From positions 23,070,653 to 23,134,652 of the forward strand of contig OX465105.1 in the NCBI GenBank assembly GCA_949987565.1: a stretch of 64,000 nucleotides of DNA, read 5' to 3'. Under the pieces are notes generated by a model. It was not told the origin of the DNA. It did no database searches and was given only the letters and a program-made list of their open reading frames with translations. The translations under genes and the position numbers were made by a program. The stretch comes from Luidia sarsii. Its lineage: Eukaryota; Echinodermata; Asteroidea; Paxillosida; Luidiidae. Shown here piece by piece: positions 31,886-42,954 of the stretch (position 1 is the first letter of the stretch; every line of letters begins with the position of its first letter).

Positions 31886-32008
31886 TAGGGTAAAAGCAGG
31901 GGTATTAAATCACTTCAGAAAAGCCACAAATTCGACCAGCTGTGCAGATTTTGCACACAGCTGGTCGAATTCCCCTGCCAGGTCAAAAATACCTGCACTT
32001 ACCCTAAA
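31886..32008. repeat. Imperfect hairpin with a perfect 16-bp inner stem
   Basis: The inner arms AATTCGACCAGCTGTG (31929-31944) and CACAGCTGGTCGAATT (31956-31971) pair perfectly. Outer segments TAGGGTAAAAGCAGGGGTATT and AATACCTGCACTTACCCTA extend the pairing with gaps. Confidence 0.65.
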
Positions 32009-32864
32009 ACTAAGACCACGATGAAGTTAGAGAAGTGAAAAAGAAAACCTTATGTAATTGACCAGGGAGTGCAAACTGAATCTATATGTACTGTAGGCAC
32101 CAAGGTGGGATTCAAACCATCAGTCATCAAAGTGAAAAGGCAAAGAAAGAGCAACTGTAGAAATTGGACCTTGTTGGTCTGAAAAGGAAATGGGAGGCAA
32201 TGAATGGTTGACAGTCAATGGCTTTCGAGCCACAGAACCATTAAGATCAGAGAAGGCTCATGTCTGGCTTTCAAAGTGAGCAAATGTGAAGGGGCAGCAA
32301 ATCCCCTATTCCACCGGCGGAAATTGACTGGACAGACTCGGTGGACAGCCCGGCGGTTATGTTTGACCACACTCCTGGTACCTTACGATCAATCAAATCT
32401 CAATGTGAGACAAAATGGCTGCCCATAGAAAATCCGGATCCAGCCCGGGCGACCATGGGTTATGATTGATCAATGAGGGTTGCGATGTATTGGCTGCTTT
32501 ATGGCAATGACGGAAAGTCATGCACGGCACATGGACCATCCATGCTTGCCAGACTCTCACGGTAGCCTCACGCATCTGCCATTAACCAAATGGATATTTT
32601 GCTGGTCTGCACCGACAATGTCCGAAGCAAATCACAGCAATTTCCCACGGGCCCTTCAAGTGGCTAGTGATACCGGTAGCTATTTGTGGAGGAGGTCCAA
32701 CTGCATCTACCCTTGGCAGAACAATGATAGATTTCCCTTGGTAGTTACAGTCAAGCGTCTCGCCGGTCGGATTGATCAGTCCAAATTGACCCGTTGCCGA
32801 CCGAAATCGGGTCAATGGAGCATCCCAACGGCGACATCATTTTGAATCTCACGAACAGAAAAGA

Positions 32865-32935
32865 TCTTAAAATTCAGTGGGCCTGAAGTTTTGATCCTAG
32901 CAGGACCTTTCTCAAAGGCGGAGGGAACAGAAAAG
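32865..32935. repeat. GATCCTAGCAGGACC repeat fragment
   Basis: AAAATTCAGTGGGCCTGAAG, then TTTTGATCCTAGCAGGACC and TTTCTCAAAGGCGGAG. Confidence 0.65.
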
Positions 32936-33045
32936 ATGGGAAATGTTGGCCATTTTCAGCATGTCATCCAATCTTTGGAGGGATAAGATGTTCAACGCAC
33001 ACACGGTTGGAGCAGACATGGTTACAAACCCACTTGGTGCACACA

Positions 33046-33289
33046 TGTGACCCGGCACAGCGACATGAGGAATATCCCACCAAAACACGAGTATACAACG
33101 CCTAAAGTCAAAGTATCTTCTCAATTTGATTAAAAATCTTTTTTGTTTGTTTTGTATTTTCGGAAAGTTAATGTATTGGAGGAAATTTTGATATCATTTG
33201 AAAGTTAATGGTACACTCTTTCACATCATTAGAAAATCTCAAAATCTCAAAAGTGGGGGTTATTTCTCATTATGATGTGCCGGGTCACA
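33046..33289. mobile_element. TGTGACCCGGCACA MITE with 2-bp TSD, copy 2
   Basis: Ends TGTGACCCGGCACAGC and GATGTGCCGGGTCACA. It is flanked by CA on both sides (33044-33045, 33290-33291). The interior ATGAGGAATATCCCACCAAAA is shared with the copy at 52696. Confidence 0.85.
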
Positions 33290-33479
33290 CATATTGATTT
33301 GGCTTCCAGTCCTTCCAATAGCATTTAGTTTCCCGTCAAGTATCATTTAAAGCAAAATGAAGAGTTGTAAAGAGTTTCCGGACACCCCTTATTTCATAAT
33401 GGGAAAAGTCTGTGCAGATTCAGCGAATGCGTTGAGTCTCTAACGGGTCTGACATAATAGGCCAATATGGTCAAGCCTC

Positions 33480-33780
33480 GCGCTTAATTTTTTTTTTCAA
33501 CTAACCCACCGGGCTAGTAAATTGAGGTTTTTTGCTAGCCCGTAGCAAGTTTTACTAGCCCTGTATAATTAATATTGAATTTAACACAAGGTTATTAGGT
33601 CAACAATTTATTTGTTTCTACTTTCTCATCCCCGCCCGCATCGTTTCGTTTTTTTTTTGCCTCCACACCGCTGTCTACTTTTTACTAGTCCGCCGGGCTA
33701 GCAAAGTGAGTCATTTTACTAGCCCGCAGCTGTTTTTACTAGACAATGACCGCCGGGCTAGTGCTAAGGTCGAACCCTGA
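33480..33780. repeat. GGGCTAGTAAA foldback, hAT-like right end
   Basis: Four to five spaced words of the type CCGGGCTAGTAAA / TTTACTAGCCCG in alternating orientation. The right end, read inversely, is TCAGGGTTCGACCTTAGCAC, similar to CAGGGTTC hAT ends. The left end is not clear. Confidence 0.45.
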
Positions 33781-35303
33781 TGGTACTCAGGCAGCCCATC
33801 TTGTGTCAATGTGTGTGATGGGTGGGTCTTGAATTCTCCATTGGTACGCACAAATCCCCTGATTTTGGGTGGCTTCTGTGGCCCTGGCGGGTACATTTCA
33901 TGAATGGGATAGGTTCGCACCATAACCCGTGGGTGAATTTTGTACTGCTTGCTAGCTAGCTACATGTAGTTTCCCTGGGTAGACCCTTGTACCCCCCAGG
34001 GTGACCCTGCTTTCATGCTGGGTCAGTGAAGGGTTATGACATCAGGCCTGACCAAGGTTGACCCAGCGCGGAAGCTCATCAAAGCCACCAAATAAAGAGA
34101 GGAGGGTCATTTCCATTGTCCTATATATACGCGATTATACAGATTGCAATTTAAAATCGCGATTCAAAATCCACTTTTTGTGTGTGTTTGGACACAATAA
34201 ACAAGATTATTAGTGGGATTTGAATTGTGATTCAGACTTTTTTAAATTGTCACATTTATTTTCCACAGGGTGCATTTTTTTTATTTTTTTTTATTTTTTT
34301 TACAAATCCCACAAATGCACCACTTGTGCTTTGACTGACAGGAAGTGGTGTGTCTCTCTGCATGGGCCAACCTCAAGGATATATTCCACCATTTGATTGC
34401 AACTGCTATGCACAATCGGCTCACGATTGTTTGGCCCATGTGAATATGAGCAAAACAAAAAGGTTTTTGATTTGTGCCTGAAATCGAGATTATTTCCACA
34501 GAAGGAATGGCCCTATTAAAACAACTACATGTAGGTGGTTACATTCACAAGAGCTAGAATCCCATGAGGTTTTCCCAAAGCCTACGGTTCCAGTGCTAAC
34601 ATTCCTGGATACCATGGGCTTTGAACCCTTTCACATGAGGGAGAATGAATCTGTCAAATCAACTGAATGAACCCTCGGAATAGCTGCATGTACAGAATGC
34701 ACCCTTCCAATTTGCTCGAGGCTGGTGGATATTTGAAAACAGTCAAGTTGGGCAAGAATGATTGGACAAAATTACAGAATTTTAGTAATTGAAAATAGAG
34801 ATTTTGTATCTGTTAGAATCATGTGTGGGTACTAAGACCAATAGCAGTTGGCACACTTAACAATACTTTCTAATTAATTTCAAGGATTGTCAAAGCTTAG
34901 TATTTTGCTTATGCAGTAATTTGTTTATTTGATTCTCTTTTGGCAAAATGAAAACGTATATGTTGGACTTTGGGGCATTTCTGTATTAGCAAATGAGGAT
35001 GTTATGTATACGGTATGTACATCATATGGTACATGAATAGCAAGGTCATGTAGAAACTAGAAATGTTATTGAATGATGGAATTATCCCAGTACAATCATT
35101 GGAAAAGGTGCATTGTGGAACCATCAGTGCTCACCAAAGCCGATTTGGATTCAGAAAGCATGACAGTATAAGTGTATACTCTCCTGGGTTATAATGTTGT
35201 GGTACGGTACATATCTGTACAATGTGGTTGTCCCCAAGGCAAATACTCTTGAAGGATACACATCCCGGGAAATGTCACCACTCTTTATAGCAATTGGCCT
35301 TAA

Positions 35304-35937
35304 AGGCCCGGTCACACAGCCGATCGCGCATGGATGACGCAAGAATTACGCACAGATTTCCCTTTGTGCGTGCTTGTGCGTCGAGAAATTGACCAATTTT
35401 TCGTGGGTCGGGGTGAGAAATCACTAACGAATGACGCATGAATCACGCATGAAACGATCACGTATCACTTACAATTACTGACAAATCACTGACGTATCGC
35501 GCACGTCGACGCATTTGTCAGTTTTGTAAGTGATTGTCAGTGGAATGAACGTGATACGTGTGCGGTTCATGCGTGATATGAACGTGGGGCGTCTGTGGAC
35601 GGACGTGGACGTGCGTGGTTTCGACCCAGTTCCGACGCATAAGCACTGACAGCCGACGCGTGTCCCGCGCATAGTCACGCATACTCGGCGCATAAACTAC
35701 GCACGCCGACTCATGAATTACGCACACCGACGCACAGTTGTGCGTCGGATAATTTTTGAACCGTTCAAAACTCAAAATCGCGCACAAACCGCCTTCGACG
35801 CACATCCACGTATAATCACTGACAGTCCACGTTCGTTCGACCGACGAATTACGTATACCACGCACGCTCCGCGCACAAAGAAAAATCTGTGCGTAATTCG
35901 TGCGTCATCCATGCGTGATCGGCTGTGTGACCGGGCC
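35304..35937. mobile_element. GGCCCGGTCACACAGCC foldback element flanked by TTAA
   Basis: The ends AGGCCCGGTCACACAGCCGA and TCGGCTGTGTGACCGGGCC are inverse, and the inverse match continues with GCGCATGGATGACGCAAGAA. TTAA sits exactly outside both ends (35300-35303, 35938-35941), as in piggyBac-type insertions. The 634-bp interior is a maze of ACGCAC/GTGCGT words with strong self-complementarity and no coding sequence. Confidence 0.8.
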
Positions 35938-35941
35938 TTAA

Positions 35942-37005
35942 GCAATGCAGTAGGCCCCTACATGTATTTGAGTTGATCCTGTGGTACTGTGGAGTGATGC
36001 TCATTACCAATACTCCAAACAGCACAGCCTATTGGTTTAGAAATAATTGTATTTGCCATTTACAAATGTTTTTGAAAACTCCATGGAGTATAGCAGTGGC
36101 TAAGGCACAAGGCAGGAACTTGGTCAACAGAATATTGGATGACGTATACATGTAGGACTGACCACAGCCAAAGGGAATCAGCTCAGCAAAAACTGCCAGT
36201 ATCTCACATACAGTCTGACAGTATCCAAGGGACTCCTACGGTACTACATGTACCGAGTAGTCCAATTCACAGGGAGCACGACATTGCCATGTACATGTAC
36301 CTAGAACTAGAAGACTCCAGAAGCAGAAACGATTTCAACCCAAGGAGATGGCTTGCCTTCAGATCCTTCACGGACCTGAGCGCAGGCACTCACGGACAGG
36401 CACGGGAGACACGCCTTGCCTCTCTGGTGACTGATTTCAGCCAGCCCGATGGAGGCATGATATCGGCTTGGAGTCATCTATTCACGGAACTGAACCATCA
36501 ACTTGGCATACTTGTCTCTCAAAGTCTCTCCATTGCACGGCCAAGGCAGCAAGACAATAGGACTTCCACTCGTGGAAATGCATGCGTGCAACTAAAGATG
36601 AACTGACACACATTGACCAATGGATTCTACATGAAAGAATTCCTTGACTTCGTAGAAAGTCCTAGAATTCAACATCAGCCCTCAGACTTCTTTTGTAAGC
36701 TTTACGGAAATGTATGCATACTGTGTAAATTGAAACCAAATGAACTTGTAAAACCACAACTTGTAACATACTCATAAGGCATACCGTAACTCTTGTAATA
36801 ATTATGAACATTTTGTTGAAATGTATAAAATAAATCACAATCACAAATTAAATAGAAAAGTATTTTTCTCGTCCGCTTGTTGCAAAATTTCCAACTGTGT
36901 TTTTGTGCCTGAATCAGCTCTTAGAAGTCATAATTTGCTCACAGATACGCATGGCATGCCCACATGTACATGTATGTTTATTCCTTTCATGATGAGATGG
37001 CATTA
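35942..37005. other. Spacer between TTAA elements
   Basis: Contains an ATG-initiated 155-codon plus-strand frame (36139-36606) that has no domain I recognise, no obvious promoter and no relation to neighbours. I do not call it a gene. The rest is AT-rich and unrecognised. Confidence 0.6.
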
Positions 37006-37235
37006 TTAACCACTTCGCGCCGGGACCTTCAAATCCGGAGGTCAATTGGATTGCCTATGCAACGGGGCCCTCCGAATCCAGGTTTTACTCTCTTGTACCC
37101 ATTACTCTTATCGATTTATTTCACATAAATATATTGTTCCAATTGTTTTAGCGAGATTTGAAAATGATGCATTGTTCAAAAGCCCCCGTATGGCGGTCAT
37201 CGGCGCTGAAAACCCCCCCGACGCGAAGTGGTTAA
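37006..37235. mobile_element. TTAACCACTTCGCGCC MITE, copy 1
   Basis: Begins TTAACCACTTCGCGCCGGGA and ends CGACGCGAAGTGGTTAA. The TTAA at each end may be the target duplication. The interior shares AGCGAGATTTGAAAATGATG with the longer copy at 40298-40964. Confidence 0.75.
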
Positions 37236-38097
37236 ACTGATCAGATTAAACAGCAACATGGTCTTCCCCAACGGGAAGAAAACCAAAATAGACAAGGAAG
37301 AAGGTTCTCATAAAGGAAGAGGGCAATCAAAGTCACGCGATGTCTCGTTGCTGGTTTCTGCTAACCGTCATCAGGCAACTGAAGATTGGATGCTGCGCTG
37401 TCCGTTTATAACCGCTCCGCCAAAGGGTCTTACAGAAATTTAAGTCCAGTGCGGACGCGGCTTTAGTCTGCGTCTCATAAGCAAGTGCAAAAGTCAGAAT
37501 CACCATCCCAGCCACCGGCAAGCCTAGCCCAAGTATACTCACAGGTAGCATTATCTACAATGTATTTAGGCTCTAAAAAAAATACAGGGCATGGGTCTCT
37601 GAGTTACTGGGTCCCTGCACATTTAATGAGAACAGCTTTAAAATCTCCAAAGCAAAGTGTTCACACATTCATTTTTATAAAAATAGTATGAGTACAAAGT
37701 TTATGGGTCTTGATATGAATATCAAAACATTCTTAATTATTAACCATTTCACACCTGGTTCTCCGAATTCAAAGCACCACTGGCATGTTACAGGCCCTCC
37801 AATTTAAGGCACCACTATTTCAATCAAATTCTATTTTCAGCCTACCACAAGGCAATATGTAGCATGAGTGACAACCACCTGTTTTGACGCAAGTTGCCAC
37901 ATGAATTGCTAGATTATCGGCAATGATTGCGCTATTGTGGCACCTTTACTGTGGATGGTGGAGGGATAGCGCGCTGGCACAGGAGACAGCTTGTTGGCGT
38001 GCCAATCACAGCCCAACAGTCGTCCATCAGGCAGTGGAATTTGACAATCTGCCCTGGGCAACCACCTGGAAGATTTGACCGCCTGGAGGGAAGGTTA
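37236..38097. other. Spacer with solo repeat ends
   Basis: Contains an isolated end of the foldback family at 37441-37466 (TAAGTCCAGTGCGGACGCGG) and a single left end resembling the TTAACCA family at about 37,739-37,770. Otherwise unrecognised. Confidence 0.6.
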
Positions 38098-38565
38098 AGC
38101 CGCGTCCGCACTGGACTTAAAATGGGTAAACTAACCTAGCAAATGGATAAATTTACCATTTTAAGTCCAGTGTGAACAGCCCAGGAAGTTTTCCTCCCAG
38201 GTAACTTACCCGACTCCAGTGGGTAGTTTAACCGACCAACTTCTGCCTGGTTAAATTGACCAGGTCAGTTTAACCGAGTCGATAAGTCCAATCCGGACAC
38301 AACGTCTCGGTAAACGACTCGGTAAAAAACCACATCCGGCGCCTCGCACGTTACGTTACTGTATGCAAGACTCGTGCGGGTGCAGGGTAACAACGTGCTT
38401 GTGTACCTAGAGTACATGCACATGTACATGAGTCGGTTAGTTTTACCGATCGTCTCGGTTAGTTTACCCGAGTCGAAAAGTCCAAGTGTGGACGCCGGGA
38501 AGATTTACCCATTGGAATGTTACCCACGGGCTCGGTAAAAAATACGTCCAGTGCGGACACGGCTT
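38098..38565. mobile_element. AAGCCGCGTCCGCACTGGAC foldback element
   Basis: Ends AAGCCGCGTCCGCACTGGAC and GTCCAGTGCGGACACGGCTT are inverse with one mismatch. The interior is rich in CTCGGTTAGTTTACC words, like the 18206-18709 element, of which it is a diverged relative. Confidence 0.8.
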
Positions 38566-40297
38566 TAGTTTGCAGTCCAGGGGCTACTTGGACGCACTGT
38601 ACAGTATACGCAGTCACGTTACGCTCCATTGATAATGCACTATGGCACCTTTTTCGGGCAGATAATCTCTTGACAAAAGCCAAAGTGATGTCCACGTTTG
38701 ACTCAGTTGTACCATGGAGGAATAAGAAGAGATCCTCTATGGTTGTACACATACATGTAGTTTACCTTTATTGATTTATGTCACACTCACAGGTATATAT
38801 TGTTCTCGATTTTTTAGAGAGTTTTGAAAATGACACATTATTAACAAAAAAAAGGTATGGCAGTCACATGCACTATGAACATCTAAACCGTGAAAAAGGG
38901 GTGAAAATATCATTTCGCACTGAAACTAAAAAGTCAGTGATTTCACGGTGCATTATACAGTGAATTCACCGTGAAAATAATCGCCGCTCTTACCTGATAT
39001 AAGGTCACTGAAGACTAGAATACGTGAATATCTAGGGTGGAAAGCTCCAACCTTGGGGGATGGCTAATTCAATTACCAGTAGGGACCATTAGCCCCCAAA
39101 GAGGTGCTGTATTGTGTCCTTGTATACCTGTCACTCCCAGATACTTAATCACAATAATCAATTACCCACCAGGTTTTGAGAAGATTAAACAATTTCTTAG
39201 GTGTGTATTAAAATCTCTCTTTTTTTAAAAGAAGTCTTGTCATTTTGGACCAAAAGAAACGTTTCTCACGACTGTATTCAATAGCTTTAAAAAAAAACCC
39301 CACTAAAATCACCTTTCTTGGCCAAATATTCTCAAATGAATGTCAAACTTCCACTTTTGGTGATTTTGGAGAGCATTTAGGAGGGTGGTCATGGGTAGAC
39401 CATGCGTTAAATAAACCACAATGTTGGCTGAGGTGAACCGCTGCTGCTAGAAGGCAATCCAGAGCATGTGATAATGTTTTTAAGTATGTTAGTCTGACAC
39501 CGCTCAAAAGAATTTCAAATAATATGACACCTAATTCAGCGATGTAAGTGACTGACGAAGTCATTTCCTGAATATTACTGAAAGCCAATAAATTGTGCGA
39601 CTGGGAGTGAGCGCTTACGCAACCGAGAGATGCGATTGCGAGATTCACGGCAGGGGCGCAGGCGCCCTTCAGTTTTTAGGGTTTTAACAGATAAAATTAA
39701 GCAGTTTGAATCACCATTTCCGGAAATCTGAACAAAAATCACAACATTTCCGGAATACGGAAATTTCCGGGAGTCTTACATCCCTGCTAATTTGAAAACG
39801 ACTGCACTTCTGGTTTCAACTGGAAGCAAGGGTCGGTTGGCATCACGCAGATAATAACAATGTAGGCCATGCAATGCCCTCTCACATGCAACACACAGCA
39901 AGAAAAGGACCCCCCCCCCCCACACTCTGATTCCGAATTTTGAAGATTTAAAAATTCAAATTTGATGCTGTCACATGACCATCCTTTAAACCACTTCAGG
40001 AAAACACATCTCATGAAAGACAGGACAACAGGGACATTGTTTTGGCCAAGTTTGGCTGGAATATATTTTGTTGTTTGCTGGATCATTTGCGCAGAAAAAA
40101 AATACTGCACAAAAAGAAATTTTGAGACCCCCCCCCCCAGAACAAACAAGAGACTTTTCCACTTCGCTGTGCAGTGGAAAAGCCAAATAGCATGTCTAAA
40201 AGGCTGCAGCTTTTCCAGCTAGTAGATTACGGATGGCTGGAGAACTACATGTACCAGTATATATTGGCTTTAAATGCCACTAGCTAGTGGGCACCAT
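38566..40297. other. Spacer with a CAGGG-type MITE
   Basis: Contains GGATAATCTCTTGACAAAAGCC-type repeat sequence (about 38,630-38,700), the second CAGGGATGTAAG element (39537-39786), poly-C runs (39909-39920, 40129-40138) and no supported gene. Confidence 0.65.
39537..39786. mobile_element. CAGGGATGTAAG-ended MITE with 6-bp TSD, copy 2
   Basis: Ends CAGCGATGTAAGTGAC (one mismatch from consensus) and GTCTTACATCCCTG. CTAATT occurs exactly on both sides (39531-39536, 39787-39792). The interior is homologous to 430-690. Confidence 0.85.
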
Positions 40298-40964
40298 TTA
40301 ACCACTTTGCGCCAGGACCTCCGAATCCGGAGCTCCGTTGGCTTGACTATGCGATGGGGCCCTCTGAATACGGGCACCACTATTGTCCACATTCTAAACA
40401 TTCTTTTCAGCTTAGAACAAAGCAATACGAATCAGTACAAAGTAATTGTGCAATTGTGGGACTTTTACTGTGGAGGATCGAGGGATACTGCGCTGCTGCT
40501 GAAAGCACACGGGGGACATTGTCTTTGCATGCCACACAGCCCAACGGTCGTCGGTCTGGCATTGGAATTCCCCCACATTCTTTACCGTACACGTACATGT
40601 AATCTGTACGCTCGGTTGTGGCTGACCAACTCGAAGATTTCACTGCCTGGAGTGGAGGCTGGAGTCTGCGGTCGGGGATTGACAGCACCGTACACGCACA
40701 CACACACGCACGTCCGTTTCGGTCCATTGACGACGCACAATGGGCCCTTTTTTGAATGGATAATCTCTTGACAAAAGCCACGTCCGAACGACGTCCGAAT
40801 TGTGCCAGGTTTTACTCTCTTGTACCCATAGTATACCCATGTCAATTTATTTCACAGAAATATTGTTCCGATTGTTTTAGCGAGATTTGAAAATGATGCA
40901 TTGTTAAAAAAAACCCGTATGGTGGTCATCGACGCTGAAAAAAACCCAGGCGCGAAGTGGTTAA
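40298..40964. mobile_element. TTAACCACTTCGCGCC MITE, long copy
   Basis: Begins TTAACCACTTTGCGCCAGGA and ends GCGCGAAGTGGTTAA. The interior of 640 bp contains the GGATAATCTCTTGACAAAAGCC sequence also seen at 12,810 and 38,665, plus CTCTTGTACCCATAGTATAC. It is a longer relative of the 230-bp copy at 37006. Confidence 0.75.
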
Positions 40965-41823
40965 TGGTCTGCATGAAGGATCTCAAGTACCGGTAGCTGG
41001 ATTTGATTTCTTACTATTTAAAAAAACAAGTTACTGAAGCAGAAACCATGAATTTAACACATACACACTCACTAAAAACATAAATGAATATTTTCAATGG
41101 CTTTCTTTGTTCACTCGGGGGAAAAGTGTCAATTTTTTTACCACAATCTGAATACCGGTACCATGATGGACAAAGTGTGAGAACACTAGATGATTGATCG
41201 TAACTGTGGGAGAGTTCTTTGCTGTAAGCTCAATTCCCATGGTTTGTAATTGTAAGGCTTGGGAACAGACTCTTTACAAGAAGTACATGAAGTGGCTTTC
41301 TCCTTACCAGCATATCTGCAAAGCAAGGTCATGCCATCGCCAGGCAAAGGATTGCACTGAGTGACTACCCTTACATTTCTTGCAAAATCCTAACTACCAT
41401 CAAAATCTGAAACACTTACATGATCTATGTACTCAAGCATCTCGAGTGTGAACAGAGTTACGGTCCAAGGACATTGCAGAAGGTGGGTATAACAAGAATA
41501 AAACACCGCTTGCACAGGTGACAAGCCATATTCAACAACTGTAGCTTTACATACGTACCGGTATAGTCCACACCACAGAACTGGCAGTTGGAGAGTAAGT
41601 CACCAGCTGTCGATTTCACCAAACCCATCGTAACTTGCGATCAATCGCAAGATGATGAGAGATGCACAGTAACCACACGGCCTATCACAACTTACGATGG
41701 GTTATCCATCATAAGTTGAGCTGCGATGCATCGTAAGGCTTTGTGAAATTTACCGGCTCCTGATCAGGATTATCAAGTTGCCATTTGACAGCAGAGCTGT
41801 ACTGCGTTACTGGTCTATCCGGC
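40965..41823. other. Upstream flank of GPCR-5
   Basis: Unrecognised sequence to 41.6 kb, then a GATTTCAC MITE (41609-41752) that ends only 72 bp before the GPCR-5 start. No TATA box was seen. Confidence 0.7.
41609..41752. mobile_element. GATTTCAC palindromic MITE, copy 2 (upstream of GPCR-5)
   Basis: GTCGATTTCACCAAACCCATC to GCATCGTAAGGCTTTGTGAAA, same internal order as the copy at 17841. It lies directly upstream of the GPCR-5 coding start, so it may form part of its 5' UTR or promoter. Confidence 0.75.
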
Positions 41824-42954
41824 ATGGCTGCGGACAACACCTCAGGGCTGAATACCTCCGTTGTTTGCACGGACAGCAACACCCATAAGATCAGCGTGGA
41901 CGAAGTACCCAACTGGCTCTTCTCTACCACAGATACGGTCATCGTCACCATCGTTCTGCCCATCATCCTGGCCATTGGAGCACTGACGAACATGTCTTTC
42001 TTCTTTGTCTTGTTCCGCTTGCCCAAGATGAGAACAAACACTTACACCTACCTCGCCCACCTGGCAGCAGCCGATCTGTTTTACACCACTGAGTCAACCG
42101 TCTATTACCTCTCCAAACATTTCTCATCGCCCGTGTTCTTCAACGACGCGTTTTGGAACAGAAGCGGCTGCACCCTGTACGTGGTGTCAGTCAACATTGC
42201 CTACTTTGGTGGCATCGCACTGGTCACCATGGTCACCATTGAAAGATACCTGGCCTTGTGCCATCCCCTCAGACACCTTCAACTCCGTGGCACGAGGCGG
42301 ACGAGGGCACTGATAGCCGCCTGCTGGCTGGTGGGGCTAGCGTTTTCAGCGGCCTCCGCGGTCAAGGTGTCGCTGCCCTTCTGCATGGACTGGCCGGACG
42401 GCGACGAATTCGGCCACTTGCCGTCGGCGATCAGGTCCTGTGTGCTTGCCCCGCTGGAAAACTACGAGTACATCCGGCCACCCATAGTGAATGTTCCCTG
42501 GCTCATTTCCATAGTCCTGAGCACGTACATGTACGTCCGCATCGTGCAAGTTCTCAACAACCGCAAGGGAATCGAGGGAAGTCAGCAAGTCCGGAATCAA
42601 GTGGCCAAGATGCTGATCGTTAACGGAGTGGTCTTCTTCCTGTGCCAGACGCCGTACCGTGTGGTCAGCATGTATGGCTGGGTGTGTCAAATCGCTCAGA
42701 TTCCTAACGACTTACAAGCCGCCTTAGGGCATTTCACTGTGTGGATTGCCGTAGTGCCTCAGTACGTCAACTCCTCGGTCAATCCACTCATTTACTGCGC
42801 TATGTGCAGTCAGTATAGGGCTGCCTTTTGCCAGGCATTTCGGCTCAAAGGTGGATGGCAGCCACGCCGCCAACAGACTCTTTCCATCAGTCAAATGGAT
42901 CACACTGACACCAACGCATCCATCAGCCGCAAGACAAGCCAAACCCAACTGTGA
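41824..42954 (+). CDS. GPCR-5: intronless class A (TRH-receptor-like) GPCR, divergent member
   Basis: A complete 376-residue receptor from ATG 41824 (the 13 codons upstream start with TTG). N-terminus MAADNTSGLNTS has sequons at N5 and N10 and lacks the TSGEC motif. Landmarks: TM1 Asn56, TM2 LAHLAAAD (Asp84), with TNTYTYL where sisters have SETNIYL. TM3 Cys116, ERY 140-142, ECL2 Cys187 in CMDWP, TM6 FFLCQTPYRV (Gln275), TM7 NPLIY 320-324, helix 8 SQYRAAFCQAF. It ends Ser-Gln-Thr-Gln-Leu, a class I PDZ-ligand pattern. It is separated from GPCR-4 by nearly 17 kb of repeats and is the most divergent of the five. TPYR in TM6 is close to the MPYR of TRH receptors. Confidence 0.94.
   Translation: MAADNTSGLNTSVVCTDSNTHKISVDEVPNWLFSTTDTVIVTIVLPIILAIGALTNMSFFFVLFRLPKMRTNTYTYLAHLAAADLFYTTESTVYYLSKHFSSPVFFNDAFWNRSGCTLYVVSVNIAYFGGIALVTMVTIERYLALCHPLRHLQLRGTRRTRALIAACWLVGLAFSAASAVKVSLPFCMDWPDGDEFGHLPSAIRSCVLAPLENYEYIRPPIVNVPWLISIVLSTYMYVRIVQVLNNRKGIEGSQQVRNQVAKMLIVNGVVFFLCQTPYRVVSMYGWVCQIAQIPNDLQAALGHFTVWIAVVPQYVNSSVNPLIYCAMCSQYRAAFCQAFRLKGGWQPRRQQTLSISQMDHTDTNASISRKTSQTQL

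Larger units (their letters stand above)
30900..35299. other. Spacer after GPCR-4, second part
   Basis: No supported gene. Contains an AT-rich stretch (30.9-31.5 kb), a decayed pogo/Tigger-like end (31740-31806), an imperfect hairpin (31886-32008), a GATCCTAGCAGGACC fragment (32865-32935), a TGTGACCCGGCACA MITE (33046-33289), a foldback of GGGCTAGTAAA words (33480-33780) and otherwise unrecognised sequence. Confidence 0.7.

Noticed and set aside
41785..41823. Longer N-terminus for GPCR-5 (and similar upstream extensions for GPCR-1, -3 and -4)
   Set aside because: The upstream in-frame starts are TTG codons. The first ATGs align with one another among paralogues and have G at +4.
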